A stretch of DNA of 64,000 bases from positions 186,001 through 250,000 of the forward strand of contig NZ_LGTB01000003.1 in the NCBI RefSeq assembly GCF_001238275.1. Reading direction: 5' to 3'. The notes beneath the pieces were generated by a model. It did not search any database and was not told the origin of the DNA. It worked only from the letters and a program-made list of their open reading frames with translations. Both the position numbers and the translations under genes were made by a program. This DNA is from Bradyrhizobium viridifuturi. GTDB lineage: Bacteria > Pseudomonadota > Alphaproteobacteria > Rhizobiales > Xanthobacteraceae. Shown here piece by piece: positions 20,891 through 31,653 of this stretch (its first letter is position 1; every line of letters begins with the position of its first letter).

Positions 20891-22562
20891 ATGACCGCCA
20901 ACGGCCGGACCAGATCGACGAACAGAGCGGCCGTCGCGGCCGCGGCGTTGCTGCTGGTTTGCCTGTCCGGTTCGGCCTACGCCCAGAATTTCATGCGATC
21001 GCCGATCAGCGGTGGGCCACAAATGTCGCCCGGGCCGCAGGTCAATCTCGGAATCGGCAGGGCCGGTGGAGGGTTCGGCGGCACCACTGGCCGCACGCCG
21101 CTCTCGGCGGACCGCGGCCCGGCTGCGTCTTGGACCGGCGAGGGGCCGCGATCGGGAATGCGGCCGCCCAATGCACGCGACGCGCCTCGTTTCTCCGCTG
21201 GCTGCGACGACGGCGACCGCGGCCAATGCTCCGACCGGCCGGTCGCCGGCAACGGTGGCGGCAAGGGCGCAGCGAGGAAGGGCAGGGCCGGCGGTGGCGG
21301 CACGCGCGCGCAGGACGTGGCGGGCACGCGAACCGTGCCGAACGAACTCGTGGCGGAGATCGACGGCGCCTTGACCGAGGCCGAGACCGATGCGCTCGCG
21401 CGCCGCCATGGCCTGAGGCGGATTGCCTCGCAGAATATCCCGTTGCTCGGGGCGACCGTCGGCCTGTTCCGCATGGCCGGCAATCGCTCGGCCGATGCCG
21501 TGAGCCGCGAATTCGCAAACGACAGCAGCGTCCGCTCCGTGCAGCCGAACTACCGTTACGCGCTGCAGGACCAGAACACGCCATCTGGCGGCAATGATCC
21601 GGCGCTATATGCGCAGACGCAGCTGCATCTGCCCGAGGCGCACCGGCTGGCGCGCGGGATGAATGTCACTCTTGCCGTCATCGATTCCGGCATCGACGCC
21701 GCGCATCCGGAACTGGCGAACACGGTCGCGGATACGTTCGATGCGCTCGGCAGCAAGGATGGCCCGCACGCCCACGGCACCGCCATCGCCGGCGCGATCG
21801 CAGCGCGCGTCCGGCTGACGGGGAGCGCGCCGGAAGTGCGGATCCTGGCGATCCGCGCCTTCGGTGCGGTTGCCGGCGGCGCCGAGAGCACGTCCTATGT
21901 GATCCTCAGGAGTCTCGACCACGCGGTGGCGCACGGCGCGCAGATCGTGAACATGAGCTTTGCCGGACCGAAGGATGCACTTGTCGAGCGCGCCGTGGCG
22001 GCCGCTGCTGCGAGCGATGTCGTGCTGGTCGCCGCGGCCGGCAATGCCGGCCCGAAATCACCGCCGCTGTATCCGGCCGCTATCCCGACGTAATCGCCGT
22101 GAGCGGGATCGATGCCGGCGGACGGCTCATGGCGGCATCGAACCGCGGCAGCCATATCGCGCTGGCGGCGCCGGGCGCGACATTCTCGTGCCGGTGCCGG
22201 ACGGCAAGTACCAGCTGATGTCGGGCACCTCGTTTTCGGCCGCGTTCGTCAGCGGCATCGCGGCGCTGGTGCTGGAGCGCAGTCCGGCTTTGAAGCCTGC
22301 CCAGGTGAGAAGCATCCTGACCAGCACGGCCCGCGATCTCGGGACACCTGGGCGCGACGATCTGTTCGGGGCCGGGGAGGCGGATGCGCTTGCCGCGGTG
22401 ATGGCGGCGACCAGCGCGCCCGTCGCGTCGGCCGTGGACAATCCGCCGCAGCCCGCGCCGGCGCCGGACGGCAATAACACTTCCGTGAGCCGCGCGTTGA
22501 ACGAAGGCGCGCCGTCGGTCGCATCTGATGATTCCGCTGCAAATCATCGGGCTGCACAGTGA
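20891..22562 (+). pseudogene. Secreted S8 (subtilisin-like) serine protease, two frameshifts
   Basis: Corrected for two missing bases this encodes about 557 residues. A Sec signal (AAVAAAALLLVCLSGSAYA) leads into a Gly/Pro-rich linker. A propeptide follows (VPNELVAEIDGALTEAETDA; SSVRSVQPNYRYALQDQN). The catalytic domain carries Asp in TLAVIDSGIDAAHPEL (about 264), His in DGPHAHGTAIAGAIAAR (about 294), Asn in AAAGNAGP and Ser in MSGTSFSAAFVSGIAAL (about 448). The frame breaks at GGCCGCTATCCCG (about 22077-22082) and again at GGGCGCGACATT (about 22174-22180). Adding one C at each restores YPDVIAVSGIDAGG and APGADILVPVPDG. The whole triad is present across frames, so the gene may be intact in the organism. 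It follows the anti-sigma gene by 37 bases and likely shares its operon. Confidence 0.85.
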
Positions 22563-22639
22563 TTTTCGGCGCCGGACGCCGGCAACGGTGCGATGGAACC
22601 GGGCGACGAAAGGTTAAAAAAATCGCCGACGATTTGAAC

Positions 22640-22780
22640 GTCGGCCTTCCTCTCACGACTTATGTGTGTGGGAGCGGTTTATCCCTCCCCGGCTATATCA
22701 GGCGCGAGCGCCCATCCACCCCAAGCGCCCATATGGCTTTGACCCGTCCGGTTGTCCCCCCGGACGGGTCTTTCATTTTG
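22640..22780 (+). ncRNA. Candidate small RNA or structured 3' region
   Basis: Between 22563 and 23122 there is no gene. This part contains a hairpin with GGGAG (22670-22674) pairing CTCCC (22684-22688), a further GC-rich fold around 22701-22730, repeated C-runs (CCCTCCCC, CCACCCC, CCCCCC) that could pair with ribosome sites, and a strong terminator at its end. This is the layout of a free-standing small RNA, but it may equally be the end of the protease message. No convincing promoter could be placed. Confidence 0.35.
22741..22779 (+). terminator. Rho-independent terminator
   Basis: GACCCGTCCG (22741-22750) pairs perfectly with CGGACGGGTC (22761-22770) around the loop GTTGTCCCCC and is followed by TTTCATTTT. 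It would end transcription from the sigma/anti-sigma/protease operon or from a small RNA just upstream. Confidence 0.8.
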
Positions 22781-23122
22781 GGGATGCCTCACGGATGACG
22801 GACAGGCCGAACGGAGCCGCGCATGCTGCGCTGGACTGTGTGATCGTGACGGTATGACAGCGTGCGATGGCCGCGCCGATTTGCTGTGGATCATTCGGCT
22901 GCGCAGTAAATCGAAGCGGCGCGCATCGCCATCATGCAAGTCGATGACTTGACGAAGGTTCGAGCAAGAAACTCCGTAGTAGAGCGGAATTCTTTGATCG
23001 CCCGCCGTCGATTAAGAATTTAGTTAGACTTTATTTACCTTTTCCACAGAATATCAGTGTCACGTCCAGTTGATTCGGTTCGGTTGCGTCTGCGTCCGTT
23101 TCTTTCCCTGCGGGCAAATTCA

Positions 23123-23617
23123 ATGACACATCGGACCGACGTGGCCAGAGGCCAGGAGATTGTTGCGCGCTGGTGCAACCTCGCCGAGCAAAGGCTGGAG
23201 CACCTCAACGAGCTGTTCGAGACCGGACGCTGGCGCCGCTATCACAGCGAGCAGGCCTTTCTCGAGAACATCAGGGAAGCCCGCGCCGCTGTCGACATCT
23301 GGCGGGAATTGCTGACCCGCGAAGCCTCACTCGACAATTCGCCGATCGACCTGTCCTGGCTCGGCCGTGGCAAGTCGAAGCTGCCACCGCCCGATCTCTC
23401 GCCGCTGCCGCAGCGCCGCGCGGAGGCTGCGGCCCTGGCGGAGGCCGCGATGACCGCGGTTGCCGCCGCGCTGGAAACGGCGGCCGAAGTGCTCGACCAG
23501 CCGCCCGTCGTCGCCGACGCACCGCCGCTGGAGATGCCCCCTCCGGTGATGCCGCCGCCGGTGCTCGATCTCGACACCATCCAGCGACGCTATCCGCTGC
23601 TGCGCAACGCGCTCTAG
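23123..23617 (+). CDS. TIGR03809-like hypothetical protein
   Basis: Starting at ATG 23123 the product is 164 residues. The N-terminal 75 residues (ARGQEIVARWCNLAEQRLEH, LFETGRWRRYHSEQAFL, ENIREARAAVDIWRELL) match my memory of the TIGR03809 family, a helical domain of unknown role found in the Bradyrhizobium group. The rest is Ala/Pro-rich and ends in VLDLDTIQRRYPLLRNAL. A GTG at 23057 would add 22 residues with no family support. A TIGR03808-like gene lies two genes downstream, as the consecutive family numbers would suggest. No signal peptide is seen, so it is probably cytoplasmic. Confidence 0.72.
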   Translation: MTHRTDVARGQEIVARWCNLAEQRLEHLNELFETGRWRRYHSEQAFLENIREARAAVDIWRELLTREASLDNSPIDLSWLGRGKSKLPPPDLSPLPQRRAEAAALAEAAMTAVAAALETAAEVLDQPPVVADAPPLEMPPPVMPPPVLDLDTIQRRYPLLRNAL

Positions 23618-23723
23618 GCCGAAGGGGTCCGCGACCCTTGGTCGCGGCTGCCGGCATTTCCGAGAGAGCGAGGTTTTCTCTAAGGCGGATTGTTAAGCGC
23701 TGCTGCGAATAGTCCGGCTGATC

Positions 23724-24377
23724 GTGAACTCGACCAGCGCGGCCGTTGCCATGCCCTACATCATTGTCATAGCAGCCTTCGGTGGCTTCGGCTCGGCTAC
23801 GTTGGCGTTCCTTGCCACACATTCGTTCGCCCTGATGATCCCGGCGGCGATCCCCGGCATTGTTTTCGGTCTGGCGCTGGCAGCCGTGGCACTCCGGCAG
23901 CTCGGCCTGCCACTCGGCGCGAATTTTGCGGATTACCGCAGCGCCGCGGGGATGCGCGCGATCAATCAAGTCACGAGGCGCTTCCTGAATATCGCGCTGA
24001 CAACGGCTGTCGTCGTGTCGATCGTAGAGTTCACTGGTCAGCTGGCTGGATTGATTTCCATCTTCGTCACCTTGCCGGCCGGCATTGCCGTCATCGTGGT
24101 CTACACGCTCTACCGGTGCTGGCAGGTCTCCGATCCCGGCCTGCTCGGCAGGCTTGACGTCGTTCTCATCGCCAGCTGCATCGGTGCCGTCTTGTTGACC
24201 GGCTTCCTGCTGTATTCGTTCATGACGAGGACGCCTGACTGGGACATGTCGGCGTCGGACGTCTTCAGATTGCTGTCCGTTGTGAATTGCGCGGCGGCGC
24301 TGGCCGCGGCGATGCTCGCCGTTCTCTGCATCGGCTTCGTCCACCGCTGGATGGGGCCGACCGGGGCCTCGCGCTAG
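23724..24377 (+). CDS. Multi-pass membrane protein, hypothetical
   Basis: The 217-residue product has about six hydrophobic segments: MPYIIVIAAFGGFGSATLAF, FALMIPAAIPGIVFGLALAA, FLNIALTTAVVVSIVEF, LISIFVTLPAGIAVIVVYTL, DVVLIASCIGAVLLTGFLL and VVNCAAALAAAMLAVLCIGF. It reads as a small integral inner-membrane protein. I do not recognise a family. The start is GTG at 23724, with an ATG at 23751 as the alternative. Its stop overlaps by 4 bases the end of the convergent beta-helix gene. Confidence 0.65.
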   Translation: MNSTSAAVAMPYIIVIAAFGGFGSATLAFLATHSFALMIPAAIPGIVFGLALAAVALRQLGLPLGANFADYRSAAGMRAINQVTRRFLNIALTTAVVVSIVEFTGQLAGLISIFVTLPAGIAVIVVYTLYRCWQVSDPGLLGRLDVVLIASCIGAVLLTGFLLYSFMTRTPDWDMSASDVFRLLSVVNCAAALAAAMLAVLCIGFVHRWMGPTGASR

Positions 24378-25744
24378 CGCCGCACCGCGTTGGCGCCGAC
24401 CACGAGCTGTGCATATTGCTGGGCGCCGGATGTTGACAGATCTGACGTGACGGGACGCGCGTGGTCGAGACCGATCACCGCGCCGCCAGGGGTTTCCGCG
24501 ATCATGTTGTTGTTGATCAGTGCGGAGCCTGCGCCCGGCACCACCGAGACGCCGATGCCGACCAATGCCTTGCGGATCACATTGCCGGTAATGGCGACGT
24601 CGCGCAGATACTTGCCCCAGCCGGCGACGATGCCGAAGGTCGGCGCGCTCTCGATCACGTTGCCGGTGACGGTGCTGTCCGCCTCGACATAGATGCCGAT
24701 GCCGGCGCCGTCGTTCGGGTCGGTGCCGACAGGGCGCTTCGGCAGCAGGTTGCGGATGATGTTGCCCTGGACCACCGCGATCCGGCCACCTTCGTTGAAA
24801 TTGCACACGGAGACGCCGATCGAGGCGCCGTCGACGGTGTTGTTGGCGATCACGGCGGCCTCGAACGAGAACTCCGAATAGAGCGCGACCTCGCGGACAT
24901 TGCTGACGCTGTTGTCCGTGATGTGGATGTTGGAGGCCGAATTGCCGCGCACCGCCGAGAAGTCGCAGTTGCTGATGCGGTTGCCGCGCACGATCACGTT
25001 GCCGGCGCGGAACGCGTTGATGGCGTTGCCGTACTGCCCGGAGCCGCCGGGGCCGGCCTTGATGTCCTCGATGCGGTTGTCGGCGACGATCGAGCCGTCG
25101 TCGCCGATCGCACTTCGCAGGATCTCGATGCCGTTGTCGTTGGTACCTTTGATGGTGTTGCGCGCGACCATCAGGCCCAGCGCGTCGAACGAAACCAGCG
25201 CGGTCGATGCGATACCCGCGAAGATGTTGTTGCTGACGTCGCCCGACATCTGTTCGAACCAGATGCCGGCGCCGCCGCTGCCGATAAACTGGCAATCGGT
25301 GATGCGGATGTCGCGCCCGGACAGGCAATGCACGAGGCCGCGCCGTGCCGGCAGCGGGATGCTGCCGCCATCGAAAGAAAGGCCCATCAGGACGATGCCG
25401 CCGGCGCCTTCGGCTTCCAGCAGCGAGGCGCCGCCGTTGAACACCAGCCGGCTGGCGCCGCGCACGCCGATCAGCTGGCTGCCGGGTGCAAGCCGCAACG
25501 GGCTGCTGCGGTAGACGCCGGGCGGGAATGCCAGCGGCACCTGCGCGCGCGCGGCGTCATCGATCGCGCGTTGCAGGTTGCGGGTCTGGTCGTCGGGGCT
25601 GCCGGGGCGCACGCCATATTGCGTGACGTCGCGGCCGAGCGAGCCGGCAGATTGCGCCGCGCGCGCCGCGTCCGGCGACATCGCCAGCGCGCCGGCGACT
25701 CCGGCGGCGGATGCTCCGATCAGGTGGCGGCGGTTGACGTCCAT
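24374..25744 (-). CDS. Tat-exported right-handed beta-helix repeat protein (TIGR03808-like)
   Basis: The 456-residue protein has a twin-arginine signal (MDVNRRHLIGASAAGVAGAL). The mature part is a pectate-lyase-like beta-helix. It opens with DVTQYGVRPGSPDDQTRNLQ, the start seen in pectate-lyase-3-like proteins, and then carries many imperfect rungs of the form NxIxxxxxxGIxV (VARNTIKGTNDNGIEIL, VRGNRISNCDFSAVRGNSA, VTGNVIESAPTFGIV, ITGNVIRKALVGIGV). This matches the TIGR03808 description, a Tat-exported repeat protein of the Bradyrhizobium group. No polysaccharide lyase active site can be pointed out. ATG at 25744 is preferred because GAGGG lies 7 bases ahead; ATGs at 25750 and 25765 are possible. 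Confidence 0.82.
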   Translation of the reverse strand: MDVNRRHLIGASAAGVAGALAMSPDAARAAQSAGSLGRDVTQYGVRPGSPDDQTRNLQRAIDDAARAQVPLAFPPGVYRSSPLRLAPGSQLIGVRGASRLVFNGGASLLEAEGAGGIVLMGLSFDGGSIPLPARRGLVHCLSGRDIRITDCQFIGSGGAGIWFEQMSGDVSNNIFAGIASTALVSFDALGLMVARNTIKGTNDNGIEILRSAIGDDGSIVADNRIEDIKAGPGGSGQYGNAINAFRAGNVIVRGNRISNCDFSAVRGNSASNIHITDNSVSNVREVALYSEFSFEAAVIANNTVDGASIGVSVCNFNEGGRIAVVQGNIIRNLLPKRPVGTDPNDGAGIGIYVEADSTVTGNVIESAPTFGIVAGWGKYLRDVAITGNVIRKALVGIGVSVVPGAGSALINNNMIAETPGGAVIGLDHARPVTSDLSTSGAQQYAQLVVGANAVRR

Positions 25745-25892
25745 GGGCATGGCCCTCGCAAACATTGGCGAGCGATGACGTTCGCGGGTCGAGTGTTAGC
25801 GCGAAACGCGGCGCGGCATGGTGAACACGCGGCCGCAGCTAGGCGATTGTTGGCGGTAGGGTTAATCGCGGGTGGAGCGGATGGCTCTCCGC

Positions 25893-25977
25893 CGTCATTG
25901 CGAGAAGCGATAGCGTCGAAGCAATCCATTTCTCCGCATGTGTCGAAATGGATTGCTTCGCTTCGCTCGCAATAACG
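25893..25977. repeat. Palindromic repeat (GTCATTGCGAG family)
   Basis: CGTCATTGCGAG ... GAAGCAATCCATTTC on the left pairs with GAAATGGATTGCTTCG ... CTCGCAATAACG on the right, with a short loop near CTCCGCATGTGTC. It is a long near-perfect inverted repeat in the gap between the Tat-exported protein gene and a small gene. Confidence 0.8.
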
Positions 25978-26020
25978 GGGTGAGAACCGGGATTCAGATG
26001 TCAAACAGCTTATTCGGTGG

Positions 26021-26115
26021 TATCACCCGCGAAGGCGGGTGATCCAGCATTCCAGAGACGCCAGTAAATGAACTGAGAGGCCGCGGCGTACTGGATGCCC
26101 GCAAGTGCGGGCATG
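26021..26115. repeat. Second intergenic palindromic repeat
   Basis: TCACCCGCGAAGGCGGGTGA folds on itself, followed by TCCAGCATTCCAGAGACGCC, GTACTGGATGCCC and GCAAGTGCGGGC. The pieces match the layout of another repeat family common in Bradyrhizobium and related genomes. Together with the element at 25893 it fills most of the 420-base gap upstream of the gene at 26166. Confidence 0.6.
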
Positions 26116-26165
26116 GCCTGTGTGCGTTTCCGTCTTCAAGTCATTCCCAGAACAGGTCCCGGTCA

Positions 26166-26381
26166 ATGAACGAGCATGCATGGTATGAAGTCTGGGTTGA
26201 TGACACCGCCCGTCCCCCTTACGTCCTGATTTTGCTTTCGGATAAATCTGGATCGTCATTCGATATTTATGACCCCGGCGAGAAGTCAATCTGCCACACA
26301 ACGAGCTCTTACCAAGACGCCATGTTCTGGCTCACAGAAGATGAATACACAAAGGTTGATGGAAGGATGGACCTTGCTTAG
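26166..26381 (+). CDS. Small hypothetical protein of atypical composition (71 aa)
   Basis: The ATG at 26166 follows ACAGGTCCCGGTCA, a fair ribosome site. The product is acidic and aromatic-rich (HAWYEVWVDDTARPPYVLIL, SSFDIYDPGEKSICH, AMFWLTEDEYTKVDGRM) and reads as a small globular protein with alternating strands. The sequence is visibly lower in G+C than its neighbours, and it sits right after two palindromic repeats. Both suggest later acquisition. I do not recognise a family. It is convergent with the pyroglutamyl-peptidase gene, 18 bases away. Confidence 0.6.
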   Translation: MNEHAWYEVWVDDTARPPYVLILLSDKSGSSFDIYDPGEKSICHTTSSYQDAMFWLTEDEYTKVDGRMDLA

Positions 26382-26399
26382 ATCGCAGAACGGCTGACC

Positions 26400-27092
26400 T
26401 CACGCGAAGCCGCGATCCGCGGCGTTCCGGTTCGTGAGAACACTGTCGGCACGCGCGGCCTGCCGGGTCAGTTTCACCAGCTCCAGCAGCATGGCCTCGC
26501 CGGCATCGACGAGTGCGTCCAGCGTGATCGATGGTTTGCCGGTCGCGGCCGTTCCGTCATGCGCGAGCGGCGGGATGTGGACGAATTGCGCGAGGTGCAG
26601 GCAGTTGTCGCCGTTCACGGCCTCGATCGCGCGCCAGCTCAGATAGTTGCAGAGATAGCTGCCGGCGTCGCGCGATGCGCGTGCGTCGATGCCGGTGGCG
26701 AGCGCCGCGCGCAGCAGTTTTTCGCTGTGCGGTCCGAACAGCTGGGCGTCGGCGCCATCAGTGATCGAGCCCTTGCGCGCGTGCTGGCGGCCGGCATCGG
26801 GGAAACGCGTCGTCACCGCGTTGCGGGCGCGACTTTCGATCCGCAGATAGGACGTGCGGCCGGCGAGGCCGAACATCAACAGCGCATGCGGGCGATGGCT
26901 TGCGATCAGCTCCGGCAGTTCGCGGTCGACGGCCGCGTAAGTGACGTCGAAGATGTGGCTCGTCAGTGCAATGTCGTCGAAGGCCGGGCGGCGCAGCGCG
27001 GTCAAGCGCTTCACCAATGGCATGGTGGGGTTGAACGGCGCACCCGGGAACGGTCCGAAGCCGGTGAGCAGGATGCGCAGTCGGCCGCTCAA
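26400..27092 (-). CDS. pcp: Pyroglutamyl-peptidase I (peptidase C15)
   Basis: The 230-residue product matches C15 peptidases, which remove N-terminal pyroglutamate in the cytoplasm. LRILLTGFGPFPGAPFNPT is the family's opening motif. The catalytic residues are all found: Glu in GRTSYLRIESRARNA, Cys in SRDAGSYLCNYLSW and His in AQFVHIPPL. The likely start is a TTG at 27092, whose codon overlaps the stop of the MeaB gene (TTGA), so it should be translated by coupling. A longer frame upstream is the antisense shadow of meaB. Its place at the end of a methylmalonyl-CoA mutase cluster is not explained by known function. Confidence 0.85.
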   Translation of the reverse strand: MSGRLRILLTGFGPFPGAPFNPTMPLVKRLTALRRPAFDDIALTSHIFDVTYAAVDRELPELIASHRPHALLMFGLAGRTSYLRIESRARNAVTTRFPDAGRQHARKGSITDGADAQLFGPHSEKLLRAALATGIDARASRDAGSYLCNYLSWRAIEAVNGDNCLHLAQFVHIPPLAHDGTAATGKPSITLDALVDAGEAMLLELVKLTRQAARADSVLTNRNAADRGFA

Positions 27093-28080
27093 TGCAGCAT
27101 CTCCGCGATCTGCTCGGCGGCGACCGCGGGCGAGATGCGGCCGGCGGCGACCTCGGCCTCCATCTTCTTCACCTTGGCGCGGATCGCGGCGTCCGAGCGC
27201 AGCCGCGCCATCATCCGGCTTTCCAGCATCGACCACATCCACTTCACCTGCTGCTCGCGGCGGCGTTCTGCGAACTCGCCCGAGGCGTTCATCGCGGTGC
27301 GGTGGTCGAGGATCGTCTGCCAGAGCTTGTCGAGCCCGGCGCCGGTCAGCGCGGAATAGGTCTCGACCGGCGGATGCCAGTGCTCGGAGCGTGGCGCGAG
27401 GATGTGCAGCGCGCTGCGATAGTCGGCGGCGGCAAGGTTGGCGCGCTTGAGGTTGTCGCCGTCGGCCTTGTTGATCGCGATCATGTCGGCGAGCTCGACG
27501 AGGCCCTTTTTGATGCCCTGCAACTCGTCGCCGGCACCCGGCAGCATCAGCGCCAGGAAGAAATCGGTCATGTCGCAGACTGCGGTCTCGGACTGGCCGA
27601 TGCCGACGGTCTCGATCAGCACGACGTCGAAGCCGGCCGCCTCGCAGAGCAGCATCGCCTCACGGGTTTTCGCCGCGACGCCGCCGAGCGTGCCGGAAGA
27701 GGGCGAGGGCCGGATGAAGGCCTGATCGGACACCGCAAGCCGCGCCATCCGCGTCTTGTCGCCGAGGATCGAGCCGCCGGTGCGCGCCGAAGAGGGATCG
27801 ACCGCCAGCACCGCGACCTTGTGGCCGCGCTCGATCAGGAACATGCCGAGCGCATCGATGGTGGTCGACTTGCCGACGCCGGGCGAACCGGTGATGCCGA
27901 CCCGCACCGCCTTGCCGGTGTCGGGCAGCAGCATCTGCACCAGCTCGCGCGCGAGGCCTGGTGATCGCCGCGCCGGCTCTCCACCAGCGTGATCGCCCGC
28001 GCCAGCGCCGCGCGGTGGCCGGCGCGGAGGTCACGGGCGAGGGCACGGATGTCGGAAGAGGCAGGTTTCGATGCGATCAT
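27089..28080 (-). pseudogene. meaB: MeaB/ArgK-type GTPase, frameshifted near N-terminus
   Basis: This G3E-type P-loop GTPase (MeaB, older name LAO/AO transport ATPase) protects and repairs methylmalonyl-CoA mutase. Corrected for one base it has about 330 residues. The first frame gives MIASKPASSDIRALARDLRA and AITLVESRRGDHQ. It breaks at CAGGCCTCGCG (about 27953-27958 on the plus strand), and adding one base restores LARELVQMLLPDTGKAVRV. Then come the Walker A GITGSPGVGKSTTIDALG, the switch region VDPSSARTGGSILGDKTRMA, LIETVGIGQSE, and the base-recognition motif INKADGD. Its mutase partners are about 1 to 5 kb upstream on the same strand. The gene may be intact in the organism. Confidence 0.87.
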
Positions 28081-28172
28081 GGTCCTGCTTTACAACGGCC
28101 GGCCATTGCAGGCGAGGGGAACGCGGATCGGCATCGGCAGGCCTTGTTGATGAAAAGGCTTGATTGATGAGC

Positions 28173-28973
28173 CTATTGCGGCTCGTCCGCGTCGCCCTTC
28201 GGCCGCGCGCCGGCGAAGATCTTTGCGCCTTCCGGTGTCAGATACGGCTTCAGCGTCTCCCACGGCACGAAGATCACGTACTGGCCTTCGGCGTAGGGGC
28301 CGACGGCGTAAGGCGGGTAGTGGAAAGTGAGGCCGGAGCTCTTGCCCGACACGGTCGACGGCGCCAGCGTCACGGCGCCGATCTTGAGCAGGGTCGGCTT
28401 CAGCTCCTTGTACCACTCGGCGGTTGCCGTCTCGCCGGTGCCGCGCCGCTTCTTCTCGGTGTTCAGGGCGCTGACGACGGCCTTGCGCATCGCTGTCAGG
28501 GTCGGGCCGTTGTCGGCAGTCTCGGTGAAGAACGGGCGGATGCTGATGCGCTTCTTCTCCGTTGTGTCCCACAGGATGGTGTTGACGTCGGAGTTCGGAT
28601 GCGCGCCCAGCGTGTTCATGTAGTCGTCGCGCAGCACGCTGACATAGCGGCCGTCCACGACCGAGCGTACCGAATATTTGCGCTCGAACGAATAGCCGCC
28701 GCGTTCCTTGAACAGGTCGGGCTCCTGTTTGCGATCGGTCGCCGCCTCAGCAGCGTTCTTGTCGATCCACTTCTTGCCTTCGGCGAGGCAATCGGCCGCC
28801 AGTGCGCCATCTGACTTGATCTTGTCGTCGAGATAGACGCTGGCCTCGATGCTCGCGTTCTTGATGGTGGCGTCGGGCTTTGGATCGGCGGCAAGCGCCG
28901 GCAGGCAGAGGCCTGCCAGCAGGGCGGCAAGGCCCATGATGCGGGCAGGCGTCATCAAGCGAGCGGCGCGCAT
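28173..28973 (-). CDS. Exported DUF3298/RsiV-like domain protein
   Basis: The 266-residue protein starts with a signal peptide (IMGLAALLAGLCLPALA, cut before ADPKPD). The mature part matches the DUF3298/DUF4163 arrangement: YSVRSVVDGRYVSVLRDDY, YMNTLGAHPNSDVNTILWD with the typical GGAHPN-like turn, SIRPFFTET, and a C-terminal LTFHYPPYAVGPYAEGQ, the most recognisable DUF3298 motif (YxPYEVGPYAAG). The domain is known from the lysozyme-binding anti-sigma factor RsiV and from many periplasmic proteins of unknown role. It lies between the mutase large-subunit gene and meaB, 37 bases after the former, so it may belong to the same transcript. Confidence 0.82.
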   Translation of the reverse strand: MRAARLMTPARIMGLAALLAGLCLPALAADPKPDATIKNASIEASVYLDDKIKSDGALAADCLAEGKKWIDKNAAEAATDRKQEPDLFKERGGYSFERKYSVRSVVDGRYVSVLRDDYMNTLGAHPNSDVNTILWDTTEKKRISIRPFFTETADNGPTLTAMRKAVVSALNTEKKRRGTGETATAEWYKELKPTLLKIGAVTLAPSTVSGKSSGLTFHYPPYAVGPYAEGQYVIFVPWETLKPYLTPEGAKIFAGARPKGDADEPQ

Positions 28974-29010
28974 GGAAAACTCCAGATGGGAGGGGACGAA
29001 TGCGGCGGCG

Positions 29011-31170
<2,160 letters not shown>

Positions 31171-31182
31171 TCCTTGGCTTCC

Positions 31183-31653
31183 TTAGTCATGATCCGGATG
31201 CTGATGGCTGACGATCGTCGCCATCTTCTCCGGTCCGTAATTCTGCATCGTGGTCTGGCTCGGCAGATTGGCGATGCCGACCACCCAGCCGTGGCGGGAC
31301 TCGGTTCCGAACTGCTGCGTCGGGATCACCCGGTCCGGCCGGTCGAAGGCGCCGGTCATGATCTCGATGCGGGGGCCGTCAATCCGCCGGAAGCTGAGCG
31401 GCGTGCCGCAGGCGGCGCAGAAGTCGCGCTCGGCGATCGAGGAGGATTTGAACGCCGCCGGCTTGCCGCGGGTCCAGGCGAAATCCTCCTTGTTGATGTC
31501 GGCGAAGGAGGCGAACGGTGCACCGGAGGCCTTCTGGCACATCCGGCAGTGGCAGATGCTGACCCGGTTCGGTGCCGCGGATACCGCAAAGCGCACGGCG
31601 CCGCACTGGCAGCCGCCGGTCAGAACGGGTTTTGCTAGTGCCTCTGCCGTCAT
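31183..31653 (-). CDS. GFA family zinc-binding protein
   Basis: The 156-residue product has the CENP-V/GFA fold signature: GGCQCGAVRF, then CHCRMCQKASGAPFASF, and FCAACGTPLSF. These supply the Cys clusters for the structural and catalytic zinc ions. The family is named after the glutathione-dependent formaldehyde-activating enzyme, but many members lack that activity, so the substrate is unknown. The gene starts inside the end of the small mutase subunit gene (4-base ATGA overlap) and ends 12 bases before the large subunit gene. It is therefore firmly inside the mutase operon, an unusual position. Confidence 0.88.
   Translation of the reverse strand: MTAEALAKPVLTGGCQCGAVRFAVSAAPNRVSICHCRMCQKASGAPFASFADINKEDFAWTRGKPAAFKSSSIAERDFCAACGTPLSFRRIDGPRIEIMTGAFDRPDRVIPTQQFGTESRHGWVVGIANLPSQTTMQNYGPEKMATIVSHQHPDHD

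Noticed and set aside
22077..22180. Programmed frameshifting in the S8 protease gene
   Set aside because: There are no slippery heptamers at the two breaks, and the same kind of loss occurs in seven unrelated genes, so a common artefact or mutation is simpler.
25893..26115. A possible CRISPR-like array in the repeat-rich gap
   Set aside because: The two repeats are different palindromes, each present once here, with no regular spacers and no cas genes.
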